Assembly: GCA_033032175.1 (NCBI GenBank)
Contig: CM065320.1
Location: 17,007,413 to 17,071,412, forward strand
From: Saturnia japonica
Taxonomy: Eukaryota > Arthropoda > Insecta > Lepidoptera > Saturniidae
Length of the DNA: 64,000 bases
Reading direction: 5' to 3'
Of the stretch, positions 1 to 9,899 are shown in pieces. Position 1 is the first letter of the stretch, and the number at the start of each line of letters is the position of its first letter. The notes below the pieces were generated by a model. The model saw nothing but the letters and a program-made list of their open reading frames with translations. It had not been told where the DNA came from and did not search any database. The position numbers and the translations under genes were made by a program.

Positions 1-2551
1 CGCGAATTCCCATGCACAAAAACATTTGCCGAATATCGGCCGAAAGAGCGATTGCGAAAAGACGAAAATTAATGATAACGTCGAATAAATCCCTTTGATG
101 ATTTTGACCTCTATATAGAATATCATTAAGGGAAACCGATGAACTAGTTTTAGCGCTAGCGTCGAGTACAATGCGTAATTTAGTTGTAACTTTTTCCTCC
201 CTAATGACTCCATGATGAGGTATGATATAGCTAGGTAAATCTCGAGTAGCGTCCGTTTCTTGAGGCGCGAGCGATAAATAACCCTTTTCCAGATATTCTC
301 GAATTACTGCATCGTAGGCGAGTTTTAAGTCAGGCGAAGCTGGCATCTTACGCTCTAAGCATAAGAAGCGTCTTTCCGCCACTCGACGCGAGACTCCCAA
401 TGAGAACACATCACCTTTAAATGGCAGCGCGACAACATATCGACCGTCCTTGTCGCGCGTAGTAGTTCGTGAATACAAATTTTCGCAGTCCTCGTCATCC
501 GAACTGATTGACGGCGGCATGTTGACTTCCTCTAGTTCCCAGAACCTGCGTACCGCAGATTCCAAAGGATCTTCGACACAGCAACACGAAATTGACGAAC
601 TCCTATAATCCAAACGAGCGGGCACCGAACCGACAACAACATAACCCAAGACGGTTTCCAAAGCAACAGGTGCGATATGAGTAGGGTGACCATACACCTT
701 GCGAGATAATAAAAGGTGCGGGAATAATGATGCTCCGATAAGCATCTCAACTTCACCTGGCACATCGAAAGTATTGTCAGCCAGTGGCAATGTTTTGAAA
801 TTCAACATAACCGAATTGTCCACCGCGGTGGTAGGTAAACATTCCGTTATTTTATCGACAATCAGTGTCTCTACATTGAAGTCAATATTACGATCAAAAC
901 GAGAATAGAATTTTAAATTAGTCGATCCTTGTATAATTTTAGTTGAACCCCCAATTCCCTTTACGGTAAAACTATTTAATTTAGTAAAATCATTCAAGCC
1001 CAAACGTTGATAACAAGCACGAGTTAGAAAATTACTCTGGGAAGCACTGTCTAACAAAATCCGAACATTATGGTTCCTCCCATGATTATAAATAACGACA
1101 ACGATAGCGGTACCCAACAACACGGTCGATGTCGTTGTCGTGGTCGTGGTCGCGGTCGCGGACACGGTCGCGGTCGTGGTCGCGGCACTCGCTCGCATTC
1201 CACAAACTGACGAATTATGTTTTCTCGAGTTCGATTCACTACTAGATAAATTACACAATGTTATCTCGGTATGTGGAGAGGTTAAGTTCCCACTCTGATT
1301 ATTTACTTGACTATGATGCTTCTCAACCGCGCGCCTAGGCTGATTCGATCCTACTTCATTTTTATCGGAGGTTGTAGGTTCAAAATGCAACATAGAATGA
1401 TGTCTCTTATTACATTTATGACAACTATATTTTGACTTGCAATCGGTAGAATGATGATTGTTATTGAAACAATTTAAACAAAGATTTTTTGATTTTATGA
1501 ACCGAAAACGTTCAACCGGTGACAATTTTTGAAATTCGGGACAACTATACAAATGATCATGATGCGAGTTACACAGTGAACATTTATCTCTATGTTGGGA
1601 CGACGACGATGAAGTATTCACATAAACATGTGTAGGTTTACTCTTATTAATAGTTGCGTTCGATTTGTTCGATAACTTACGATTGTCAGGTTGCGTCCTA
1701 TATAATATTTTAATGTTGTCACGTACAAATGTGACCAAATTGTCGAACGACGGAATCGCTTGCGTGCGGTTATCTAACTCAAACGCACGAATAGTGTCTG
1801 GATCTAACTTTTTTAAGGCCATGTAAAGAAAAATGTAATCGGTTAGGTCCTTTATATCCAGATTTTTAAGCGCAGCAAACGATGAAGAAAATTTGTCCAA
1901 AAATAATTCTAAATTATCGGCTGTGGCTGAACTTACAGGTTTTAAATCGAATATTTGGTCTAAGTACGACGAGGCTAGCATACGTTTGTCTTCGTACTTA
2001 TTTACGAGCGATTGGTAAATGAGCTGATAGTTATCGGCACTCGGCGTAATGCCGGCAAAAACGGACTGTGCCTTACCAGTCAATTTTCCTAGTAAGTAAT
2101 ATAACTTCTCAGCTGACGATAACGATAAATTAAGATGTACTGTGTTGTTAAAACTAGTGTAAAATAAGGGCCATGACTTTAAGTCCGCATTGAACTCTGG
2201 TAATTCGATAGGTGGCAACCCTGTCCTATTACTAGTGCTATGTACATATGTGGCTGCTGGCGCCAATTGCCTACTAACACGCTTGATTTGGCCATACATG
2301 TCTTCGAACGATGAAAGTTGCTGATAGTTAATTACGTATTTCGGGTTTTCTTTCAATTCCAAGATGTTAATTTCATCGAGAACTTTTTCAAAATATAAAC
2401 GCAAACTATCTACCGTCTCAATTTCATTTAAAAACAATTCTTTAAATGAATCAAATTCAATTTTAGCCCCATGGCTAGAAATAGTTTGAACACGAGCGAA
2501 TAATCTTTCCTTTTTAGCATGTAAAAGTTGTAATTTTTGTTCAACCGACAT
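1..2551 (-). CDS. BEL/Pao LTR retrotransposon Gag-Pol polyprotein, 5' part, incomplete at window edge
   Basis: I read one uninterrupted frame of about 850 codons from the ATG at 2551-2549 to the left edge, with no stop. The order fits BEL/Pao: an N-terminal Gag region (DUF1759-like) to about residue 300; zinc knuckles near 330-375 (CLNCFNNNHHSTDC is CX2CX4HX4C, then CHKCNKRHH); a Thr/Ala-rich linker coded by GC-rich hexamer-like repeats (about 1122-1190); an aspartic protease with ILLDSASQ (about 1045-1070) and MLIGASLF (about 735-750); then RT sequence with IIPHHGV, LRIVLDASAK and ALSADIRQMF close to the edge. The rest of RT, RNase H and integrase must lie to the left, outside the window. 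In this family the polyprotein forms the capsid-like particle and copies the RNA. An intact frame suggests a recent or active copy. Protease has DSA where DSG or DTG is usual. Start chosen as the first ATG of the frame. Confidence 0.9.
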   Translation of the reverse strand, partial: MSVEQKLQLLHAKKERLFARVQTISSHGAKIEFDSFKELFLNEIETVDSLRLYFEKVLDEINILELKENPKYVINYQQLSSFEDMYGQIKRVSRQLAPAATYVHSTSNRTGLPPIELPEFNADLKSWPLFYTSFNNTVHLNLSLSSAEKLYYLLGKLTGKAQSVFAGITPSADNYQLIYQSLVNKYEDKRMLASSYLDQIFDLKPVSSATADNLELFLDKFSSSFAALKNLDIKDLTDYIFLYMALKKLDPDTIRAFELDNRTQAIPSFDNLVTFVRDNIKILYRTQPDNRKLSNKSNATINKSKPTHVYVNTSSSSSQHRDKCSLCNSHHDHLYSCPEFQKLSPVERFRFIKSKNLCLNCFNNNHHSTDCKSKYSCHKCNKRHHSMLHFEPTTSDKNEVGSNQPRRAVEKHHSQVNNQSGNLTSPHTEITLCNLSSSESNSRKHNSSVCGMRASAATTTATVSATATTTTTTTSTVLLGTAIVVVIYNHGRNHNVRILLDSASQSNFLTRACYQRLGLNDFTKLNSFTVKGIGGSTKIIQGSTNLKFYSRFDRNIDFNVETLIVDKITECLPTTAVDNSVMLNFKTLPLADNTFDVPGEVEMLIGASLFPHLLLSRKVYGHPTHIAPVALETVLGYVVVGSVPARLDYRSSSISCCCVEDPLESAVRRFWELEEVNMPPSISSDDEDCENLYSRTTTRDKDGRYVVALPFKGDVFSLGVSRRVAERRFLCLERKMPASPDLKLAYDAVIREYLEKGYLSLAPQETDATRDLPSYIIPHHGVIREEKVTTKLRIVLDASAKTSSSVSLNDILYRGQNHQRDLFDVIINFRLFAIALSADIRQMFLCMGIR

Positions 2552-3389
2552 TGTGAATTATGTAGGTATACCAAAAAAATTAAGGTAAGTATTTACTTAT
2601 TACAAACCGGTTCTATGACACGATACGTATATACAGACCTGCTAACTTACGAAATAATACACACAAACGATAATTATTATATGGAAATAATATAAATTGA
2701 GTCTTCCTATTGAACCACTCGGCCCGTACACATAGCAAACAAACGAACGACGATTATTGATCTACCTACCTACAATCGAAATATGAGCGCTGGAGAACGT
2801 AATATGCGATATTTCCTAGTTATACGAAATGAAACGATACGACACTAGATAACAACTAGAAAATACAATTAATTACTTATCTGTTACCCGCCAACCAAAT
2901 AGCGGATAACTCGAAATCATATGAACGAAAATTTTACAAACGGTAACCAAACTATATCGATCTTTCCAAACCATCAAACATGGTCTAATCCGGTGCGAAG
3001 TACCAATAATTATTGTGTTTGCGCGATAATGAGTGGACTGTATGGATTTATTAGAATTAAAGATTAAAGATTTTTATGTACCTACGAATGCTAAGTGAAT
3101 ATCATATGTGAACCGATGCGATAATGGGGAACAAATATAGGTAGGATAGGGAAAAAGGTACTCACGATTTTGAGTCACAAACTGCCCGAAGATTGATCCT
3201 TTCTTCCAAATTACAAGGGTTTTGATATGTGCACGTGGTCAGGCTCAACGGCACGATTTTGTCGGAGCGTTACGATTCGTTTTATGCTAAATCAACGAAG
3301 ACACTGGCGCGTACGACGACAGGTACAAGCCCACGGTAGGAAAATAGACGGAGCGGGGTGGGGGGCGGATTTAAGGGATGGGACATTAT
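2552..3389 (-). other. BEL/Pao upstream leader or LTR, proximal part
   Basis: This stretch precedes the BEL/Pao start codon and carries no open frame of note. It should hold leader and perhaps LTR sequence. I could not fix an LTR edge because the second LTR is outside the window. A CGTGAGTA splice-donor-like motif occurs on the minus strand near 3165. The stretch is interrupted at 3390 by a LINE insertion and resumes at 5039. Confidence 0.45.
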
Positions 3390-3401
3390 AACATCGATTC
3401 A
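3390..3401. repeat. Target-site duplication, left copy (LINE copy 1)
   Basis: AACATCGATTCA occurs here and again at 5027-5038, directly flanking the LINE and its poly(A). The first one or two A bases of the right copy cannot be told from the tail. Confidence 0.85.
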
Positions 3402-3403
3402 GA

Positions 3404-4246
3404 TTGATTTACAAGTTGTACCGCTTTGAAGTCCCCGATAGGCTAATTAAAATAATTCGCGACTATTTAACAGATCGCACCTTCCGCTATAGAGTGGAAG
3501 GTGAATTGTCCACGCCCCGTCCAATACGCTCAGGCGTTCCCCAAGGTTCGATCCTGGCTCCTAGCCTATTTAACCTGTACGTCAGTGACCTACCTCGACT
3601 CCCGGAGATCGAGGTAGGGCTATACGCTGACGATACAGTCTTATATGCCTCAGATAGGAATAGATCCCACCTCAGACACAAAGTCCAACGCTCCGTGACC
3701 ACTCTCGGGAAGTGGTTTAACGAGTGGCGTATAGCCGTTAATCCCTCGAAGAGCGCCGCGATGCTCTTCGATGCGGATTCGTCACAGATACCGTGGAAGC
3801 TTAAACCTGTTAAGCTCTACGATAATCCGATTCCGTATGTAAGAGAGACCAAATATCTAGGGGTAACCCTAGATAGTAGGCTCTCCTTTAGACCCCACAT
3901 CCGTAAGGTTAGGAACAGGGCCGCGTGGGTCCTGGGCCGGTTGCATCCTCTGTTGTGTTCGGTGAGTAAAATGTCCACGCGACATAAGCTCACGCTCTAC
4001 AAGACGTGTATTCGACCAATTTTGACATACAGTTGCGCCGTGTTCGCACATATGTCCGAGTCGAGTTTCAAACGGTTACAATCGATACAGAATAGGTTCC
4101 TCTATCGTCTCACCGGGGCCCCGTGGTATGTTCGAAGCGTAGATCTCCATAGAGATATGGAGCTTCCTTCGATACATGCCTACGTTAAACAGCTCTCCCG
4201 TTCGTATTTCGACACCGCGTCGAACCACGCGAATCCGTTAATATAA
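3404..4246 (+). CDS. Jockey-clade LINE reverse transcriptase, C-terminal 280 residues
   Basis: This is the truncated end of a non-LTR ORF2. Visible RT motifs in order are SGVPQGSILAPSLFNLYVSD (about residues 43-62), GLYADDTVLYA with the catalytic YADD (about 72-82), a WRIAVNPSKSAAMLF segment, TKYLGVTLDSRLSFRPHI (thumb side), and a C-terminal tail with APWYVRSVDLHRDMELPS typical of Jockey. The frame is intact to the TAA at 4244-4246. The native start, the endonuclease and the first RT blocks are missing through 5' truncation, so the frame simply opens at the junction and cannot be functional alone. In complete members this enzyme nicks DNA and primes reverse transcription of its own mRNA. Clade assignment is by motif memory; family level is secure. 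Confidence 0.9.
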   Translation: MIYKLYRFEVPDRLIKIIRDYLTDRTFRYRVEGELSTPRPIRSGVPQGSILAPSLFNLYVSDLPRLPEIEVGLYADDTVLYASDRNRSHLRHKVQRSVTTLGKWFNEWRIAVNPSKSAAMLFDADSSQIPWKLKPVKLYDNPIPYVRETKYLGVTLDSRLSFRPHIRKVRNRAAWVLGRLHPLLCSVSKMSTRHKLTLYKTCIRPILTYSCAVFAHMSESSFKRLQSIQNRFLYRLTGAPWYVRSVDLHRDMELPSIHAYVKQLSRSYFDTASNHANPLI

Positions 4247-4995
4247 ACAGCCGCCACTTATGTTCCGGCACCCACGGACATCCGGTGCAAACGCCGGCCG
4301 CGCAATATTTTTATTGATCCCGACGATCACATCGAAAATTCGAATAAATATTACACATCCGTCTCTCCAAACAGAGCGTGCCAGCGCCCACGCCCGCGTA
4401 ACCACCGTTCTCTCCGCAGAGGGCGGGCGGTCAATTTCGCTCCAGCACACCCGTCACGTCCACCCTCTCTAGCGGTAACCCAAGCCTAGGTCCGTTCCTC
4501 GGTGTGAAACCCTTGGGTCAGACAACCGCCCGCGCGATACAAGTGACACTGTACGTGCATCACTTAGCTACCTACATACAACACTACACACGTATGAACA
4601 TACACACGTGCACACCACACAGGTACATAGGTTCTGTGAGGGACCTTTTTTTTTTTTTCTTTTTTACGCTAGTTAGTTAGCGCTAGTTAGTGTAGAAACA
4701 TTCCGATTACTGAATACACATACGCACGGTTCCTTCCTTCCTCCCAGGAGAAAGGGAACGTGCCTATGTGTATATTTAGTTAGCTCGAATCGTAGGTGTA
4801 GGGATTCGAATAGATCGCGACCTATTTGCGAACGCGACGACCGCCCGAGCCGAGGTCCGGCCACTTTGGCACCCTCGTGCGAGTCGTCCACAAAACTTTC
4901 GCGGCTGAGTGCCCTCTGCGCTCGCCCCCAAGTCCGGTGAAGCTGTAAAAGCCGCAGCGGCTTTAGGGCCCCTAAGGCTAACAGTGTAGTCAGTT

Positions 4996-4996
<1 letters not shown>
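4247..4996 (+). other. LINE 3' UTR
   Basis: Non-coding tail of the LINE between the RT stop and the poly(A). It includes a poly(T)-rich tract near 4647 and a GC-rich terminal block (about 4790-4980) that is nearly identical, in inverse orientation, to 27770-28138. The open frame readable on the opposite strand here is fortuitous. Confidence 0.8.
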
Positions 4997-5026
<30 letters not shown>

Positions 5027-5029
<3 letters not shown>

Positions 5030-5038
5030 ATCGATTCA
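5027..5038. repeat. Target-site duplication, right copy (LINE copy 1)
   Basis: Same 12 bases as 3390-3401, immediately after the poly(A) tract. This defines the insertion as a single event. Confidence 0.85.
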
Positions 5039-6249
5039 CAATACGATAAAGAGGCGCAAACACTAAACATCTATCGTAGTGTACTGGAACCTATATATGA
5101 AAGCCAGTCCTTTTTCTGCGCTTAACAAGGCAGTATTTTTTATTGACCATATTACCATGCCAATGTGTAAAAAGAAAAATATAAGGAACCAGGCATCTTC
5201 TTCTTAACTTCCACTCGTACTATCATCTATTACGAGTTAACCCCTCAATCGATTGGAATGAAATTTAGTATAGAAATAGCCTAATACCAGGAGAAGGACG
5301 TAGTACGAACAACACGCAGTGAAAGTTACGGGAAAAACTTATTTATTTATTAAAAAAACGCCAACAGCGCGCGTATTATACTTGAGCCATTTTTACAACT
5401 CATTCTAAGTCTAATACAGATATACGAACCTATTATAGGCGCCATATACATTGATAAAATAAAATAACGCAAATGTAATTTAAAAAATACAATAAGTAAG
5501 TTATTACAACGTATGAAAAACTGCTACTAATAAAAATAATAATTTAAATTAATACTAATATAAACACAGAAAATTAATGTAATTAACATTGTAATATTAA
5601 AATAATTCATTGAGGGGGCGCCACTATGTTTTAATAAATAATGGGAAAGAAAAATAAAAATAAAAATAGAGAGACCAGTGATTATGAATATTGATTATTG
5701 TAAATTAAACTAAGACCCTGAAGTGGAATAACTTTTAATCTCGGTTATAAGGTTCGGTAATGTCTGTACAAATATGTCAAAATTATCTATTAATCCTTTA
5801 AACTCATTGTATGTTCTGCACACTCTCGCGACAGGCGAGCTATATCCGAGAATGGTTCCAAAGAGTGGTTGAGAGAAAATTTTACTAATTCTCTTTCTAG
5901 GATACACAATACAAACATTAAAACTATTACAATTAGTAATTATTTATAATTTAAATTTACATGAAAACTAAATACAGAGTTACTAAATAAACTGAAAGAC
6001 TGTCAGAAACCCGAGTGTTCAGATGAAAAGCGACTCCTGAAACGGAGTCTGAAGTATGTAATTAAACAAATATTACATTTAGGTAATGTTCACAAAGGGT
6101 GTAATATTAAGGTATTTGTACAACACGCCGCGCGTTCTCCCGTGTTCATGTAATTAAAAGATTCCCACTCGGTTTTTGTAGGTGAATTCAATTATATTGA
6201 ACACTGGCAAGTCTGGGTAGTGAACCTGCTATTTAATACGTGAAATTAA
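5039..6249 (-). other. Probable distal leader/LTR of the BEL/Pao element, boundaries unknown
   Basis: Continuation of the sequence interrupted by the LINE. On the minus strand TGGCGCCCCC (5623-5614) looks like the start of a primer-binding site, and the sequence beyond it on the plus strand begins TGTT (5627). That would make this the inner edge of the 5' LTR. Without the other LTR this stays a guess. No gene is seen. Confidence 0.3.
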
Positions 6250-6425
6250 CGTTACTAGGTAAGAGAAGTAGGGTATAAAAACATTTCTTTGGAAATTTAT
6301 CTTTCTTGGGGCAGTCCGACTGGTGGAATAACCCCACCTTACAAAAGATCGCGGCCATCTCTTTAAGGTAGGGGTTCTTACTGCCATTGGACAGGCCGTA
6401 TGATTGTTTGCCAACTAAGTTGTTT
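6250..6425 (+). repeat. Interspersed repeat copy (related to 16390-16510)
   Basis: Shares the pattern AGGTAGGG...CATTTCTTTGG.AATTTATCTT followed by GGGCAGTCCGACTGG-like and GATCGCGGCC-like blocks with 16390-16510. A shorter inverse match lies at 11165-11215. It looks like a fragment of a dispersed lepidopteran retroelement. Its class is not established. Confidence 0.45.
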
Positions 6426-7379
6426 AAATAAACATTGACCTATAAATCACATTTCATAGCTTTATATTGTACTTATATACTTAACGTGTCGTCGTGAATG
6501 GTCATAACAGATTTTACGCAATATATCAGGTATTTTGATTGGGCTATATTATCACTCAGAAATAATTTAAAATTGAAAAAAAAATGCTAACTAAATTTGC
6601 GAGGTCAACACTTTGTCGGGAGAATTTTTAGCGTTAAGCTTAAAAGGGAATTTTTAAATCCAAATGAAAGTGTTGAGAGCGTCCCATGAATGTAAATAAT
6701 GTTGTTATAGGATGAAACATTTTTACTCAGGGAAAAAGTATATTCTATATTCTGTATTTTTGACTTCTAAGGCGTGCACCTGTCATTTTAAATTTAACTG
6801 GTTGTTAGGGAAGTAAATGATAACAAATCGTTTGAGGTTAAATAAATGCTGGTTATGTTTTTACATGCACAGTTAACTCTCACCTGGAATCCATAGAGTC
6901 ATTTTTTTTTAAATGCGAGTACATCTGTTGCATATTCTTATGAAGTTACGATTATTTAGTTTAATTAATTAAAATTGTTGTTGTGTTAATTCCTCCCTGA
7001 GGTTGTACATGCTTACAGGTCCTGTCAGAATATCAGCGCTGCAGTGCTTGCGCTTGTATGCCTGCAGCGTTATACTGAGACAGGGTCCTATTCGACCTAA
7101 TGCAACACTTTACTTATTGTGTCAATTTGTTCGTTTTGTTTTATATTTAAAAATGTATGTGTTGTGTGGTGTTATTGTCGAATAAATGCTTTTTCTGTTC
7201 TTTTCTTTCTTGCTTTTCAACAATACATGCTTTTTGGGTCCACATGGGAAGTCCATTTACGAGTTTAGTGGAATTATCTTCACTTTGTTGAGGCATGACA
7301 AAACAAACTTTACAATAAGAAACTTCACCAATTGATAATGCTAGTTATTATTATTATTTCAATCGAAACTCATCCACTG
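6426..7379. other. No gene seen
   Basis: AT-rich DNA. Only short fortuitous frames occur, and I recognised no repeat. Confidence 0.5.
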
Positions 7380-7556
7380 CAAGATTGGATAACGACTGGT
7401 CTTGTACATCCAACTTCTCGCAACCTTTACCAGGTCGTCCGTATACCTTGTGGCAAGTCTGTCGACGCTGTGCCTTCTGGTGGTACATTCGAGAACTCTG
7501 TGGCACTATTGGCTATCCGTTCTAAGAGCTACGGTGCCCAACCCACTGTCGTTTAA
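7380..7556 (+). repeat. Decayed LINE-like fragment
   Basis: Blocks such as CTTACCAGGTCGTCC-like, ATTCGAGAACTCTGTGGC and GGCTATCCGTTCTA resemble a 3' segment common in lepidopteran LINE relics. The short open frame across it is not a recognised protein. Identification is from pattern memory only. Confidence 0.35.
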
Positions 7557-7760
7557 GTCTAGCTATTGTTAGGTTAATGTCGGTGACAGGTTCTTCTGTG
7601 GATCTCCTATTATTAAGATTAATAATAATGGTAGTGGCATTCTTCAATTAAGAGAATTTGTTGTCAAAAAGAAATTTTCATCGGTATTATTAAGTTAGTC
7701 AAATATCATTTATTCCGATTGCGAATAAGGAGCATTATGTTTTTCGAGCGCATGTTTGTA

Positions 7761-9058
7761 TTAGGTCCTTACTTATGAAATTGGAGTTTTGTACGGGAGG
7801 AATATAAAATCATTTTTTTTTTTTTTTATATATTTAATTAATCAAAGTATTGCACCGTTGCTATCTATGCACTTTTGCCATCTCATAGGTAGCTCATTGA
7901 TCCCTTTACTAAAAAAAAATCATTAAGGCGAGAATCAATAAATTCTTTAAAGGCGGTTTGGACTGCCGCATCGGAGTTGAATTTATTTCCTTGTAAGAAG
8001 TTGTCCAAATTCCGGAAAAAATGGTAATCTGTTGGAGCAAGGTCCGAGGAGTACGGTGGATGTGTATTGGATGGTTCCAATTGTAGTTCATCTAACTTAG
8101 TAATTGTTTGTTGTGCAATGTGTGGTCTTGCGTTGTCGTGAAGCAGCAGTGGCCTAGAGCGATTGACCAATCTCGGTTGTTTAGCGGCTAGTTCTTCCTT
8201 CATGGTTTGCATTTTCTGACAATAGATATGTCCCGAAATCGTTTGGCCAGATTTTAAAAAGTTGTTGTGTACGATACCGGCGCTAGTCCACAAAAAACTC
8301 ACAAGTAACTTTTTCTGAGTCAATTTTCGTTTTGGGCAGAATTTGGCTGGGTCTCCAGGGTTCAGCCATTGCGACGACCGCTTCCGATTATCGTACATTA
8401 TCTACTTTTTATCACAAATAATGATTTGATTTAAAATCCTTTCATTATTGTGTCGGTTGAGCAAAGTAACACAGCAATCGACGTGTGTTTGCAAGTTCGA
8501 TTCACTCAATTCATGAGGTACCCATCGTTCAAGTTTTTTTACTTTCCCAATTTGCTTCAAGTGGATTAATACAGTTTTATCACTTATACCGATGCCCTCG
8601 AAGCCTGCAGCTATCTCTGAAGTGCTTTGTGATGGATCCACTTCCACAATAGCTTTTAACTCTTCATTTTCCGCTTTGGTCTCCGGCCGTTCACGGGGTT
8701 GGTTCTGTAGGTCAAAATTTCCAGAACGAAAACGTTGAAACCAAAAACGTACCGTGCTTTCTTTTGCGACACCAGCGCCGTACACATCATAAATCCTTCG
8801 AGCTGTTTCTGCAGCACTGGTGCCACGATAGAACTCGTACTCGTAAATATACCGATATTTCATGTTTTCCATTGTGAGGTACTAAGCAACGCCAAAAAGA
8901 AAAATGAGGAAAAACAAATGAATGACTATTTTCAAAACTCAAATGTACCAGCTAAATGAATGTATAAATTTGAATTTGGAATTCTTAACCAAAGAGGAGA
9001 TATTTCAGATGAAAGTGGTCAGTACGACAAAACGCTAATTTCATATGTAAGGATCTAA
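7761..9058 (-). mobile_element. Mariner transposon, full length, cecropia/Hsmar1-like
   Basis: It is 1298 bp, bounded by inverted terminal repeats of about 30 bp: left begins TTAGGTCCTTACTTATGAAA, and the right end in reverse begins TTAGATCCTTACATATGAAA. TA duplications lie at 7759-7760 and 9059-9060. It encodes one transposase frame on the minus strand. Size, ends and TA target are those of a complete mariner. Two other members of the family are at 13112-14382 and 54252-55318. Confidence 0.93.
7850..8872 (-). pseudogene. Mariner transposase, one nonsense codon and a late frameshift
   Basis: Starts MENMKYRYIYEYEFYRGTSA and reads a paired helix-turn-helix N-terminus (FWFQRFRSGNFDL at about residue 45; KTVLIHLKQIGKVKKLERWV at about 100-120). 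Catalytic Asp residues are visible in NQIIICDKK, LLHDNARPH and LAPTDYHFF. The expected Trp after CDKK is TAG (8404-8402), so the frame is cut in two at that point. Near 7910-7920 a run of A/T shifts the frame, so the ending INELPMRWQKCIDSNG is read in another phase. With all three Asp present this copy is only lightly damaged. An active enzyme would cut at the ITRs and paste at TA. Confidence 0.9.
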
Positions 9059-9059
9059 T

Positions 9060-9446
9060 ATGTAGGTTTATTTCTTTGGTACGATCTGCAGCCTAAACAG
9101 CTTGATAAATGTTAGCACAAGAGATGTCGTTAGATTCGTCTTAATTGTGGAAGTGACGTAGGGTATATATTACATATACTGATGTACGATGTCTAGGAAT
9201 CAAATAAAATGAAGAAAAAAAATCGAGTGTTTTTGTTGCAGTCGGGGTTGTTGTTTTATTTTTAATAATTTTTCAGTATTATACATTTTAACAATTTAAT
9301 TTGTTTAAGTATATCTAAGAAAAAAAAACTTGATATATTATGTTAATTATACAAATAAATATTGTTAAAATTGTCGATGCTCGTAAAAATCATAAACTTT
9401 TTGGTTTCTTAATTGAAATATTAGTTATATATATATATTAATAGTT
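9060..9446. other. No gene seen
   Basis: AT-rich flank of the mariner, with no recognisable feature. Confidence 0.5.
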
Positions 9447-9880
9447 GTGCCCGCGGCTCCGCTTGCGTCAACTACAGAATAATGTCAGTCGAGCGATAGC
9501 ACGAATCGTACTGCTCTCGCTCCCATCCATGGCGGTCGCCCGCAGGTTATTTTAAAAATGTTTGTTGTGTGTGATCCTTAGAAGATAGACATAGACTGGC
9601 TTTTTTGTAGGTCTTTTTATGATCTAAAATTATGTAGTAAATTTATTTGATATACCTCTTAAAGCTTACTCAACGCCTTTTTACCATTAGATTAACCATT
9701 ATGTATCATCACTGCTTATTTCGTTTATTACTATATCAAACAAAATATATCCTGTAACCTTGCCAGATAACATAGCTATAATTTAAAAAGAGAACCTACG
9801 TAAATCGGATAAGTGGTTTTAAAAAAAACATAAATGGACAGACAGACAGAGAGGAGACGTTGAGTTTTATATGTGTAGAA
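9447..9880 (-). mobile_element. Decayed Helitron-like element
   Basis: The left end reads TAGTTGTGCCCGCGGCTCCG, the inverse of the GC-rich 3' terminus typical of lepidopteran Helitrons (a GCGGAGCCGCGGGCACA-like hairpin before CTAG). The terminal CTAG is mutated and the 5' end is unclear, so the right limit is approximate. Confidence 0.4.
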
Positions 9881-9899
9881 GAAGGTATATAATTATATA

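Larger units (their letters stand above)
3402..5028 (+). mobile_element. Jockey-like non-LTR retrotransposon, 5'-truncated, with poly(A)
   Basis: The insertion starts abruptly inside reverse transcriptase, ends in a run of about 32 A (4997-5028) and is flanked by a 12-bp duplication, the signature of target-primed reverse transcription. It contains the last 280 codons of the RT ORF, then about 750 bp of 3' UTR. The 3' UTR recurs at 27743-28139 and 43544-44226. It sits inside the upstream region of the BEL/Pao element, so it is the younger of the two. The long pure A tail supports recency. Confidence 0.9.

Noticed and set aside
1051..1239. Pro/Arg-rich minus-strand frame
   Set aside because: Out-of-frame reading of the GC-rich linker of the BEL/Pao polyprotein.
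4673..4891. 72-codon minus-strand frame, identical in translation to one at 27866-28084
   Set aside because: It is the reverse strand of the LINE 3' UTR. The conservation reflects recent copying, not coding.
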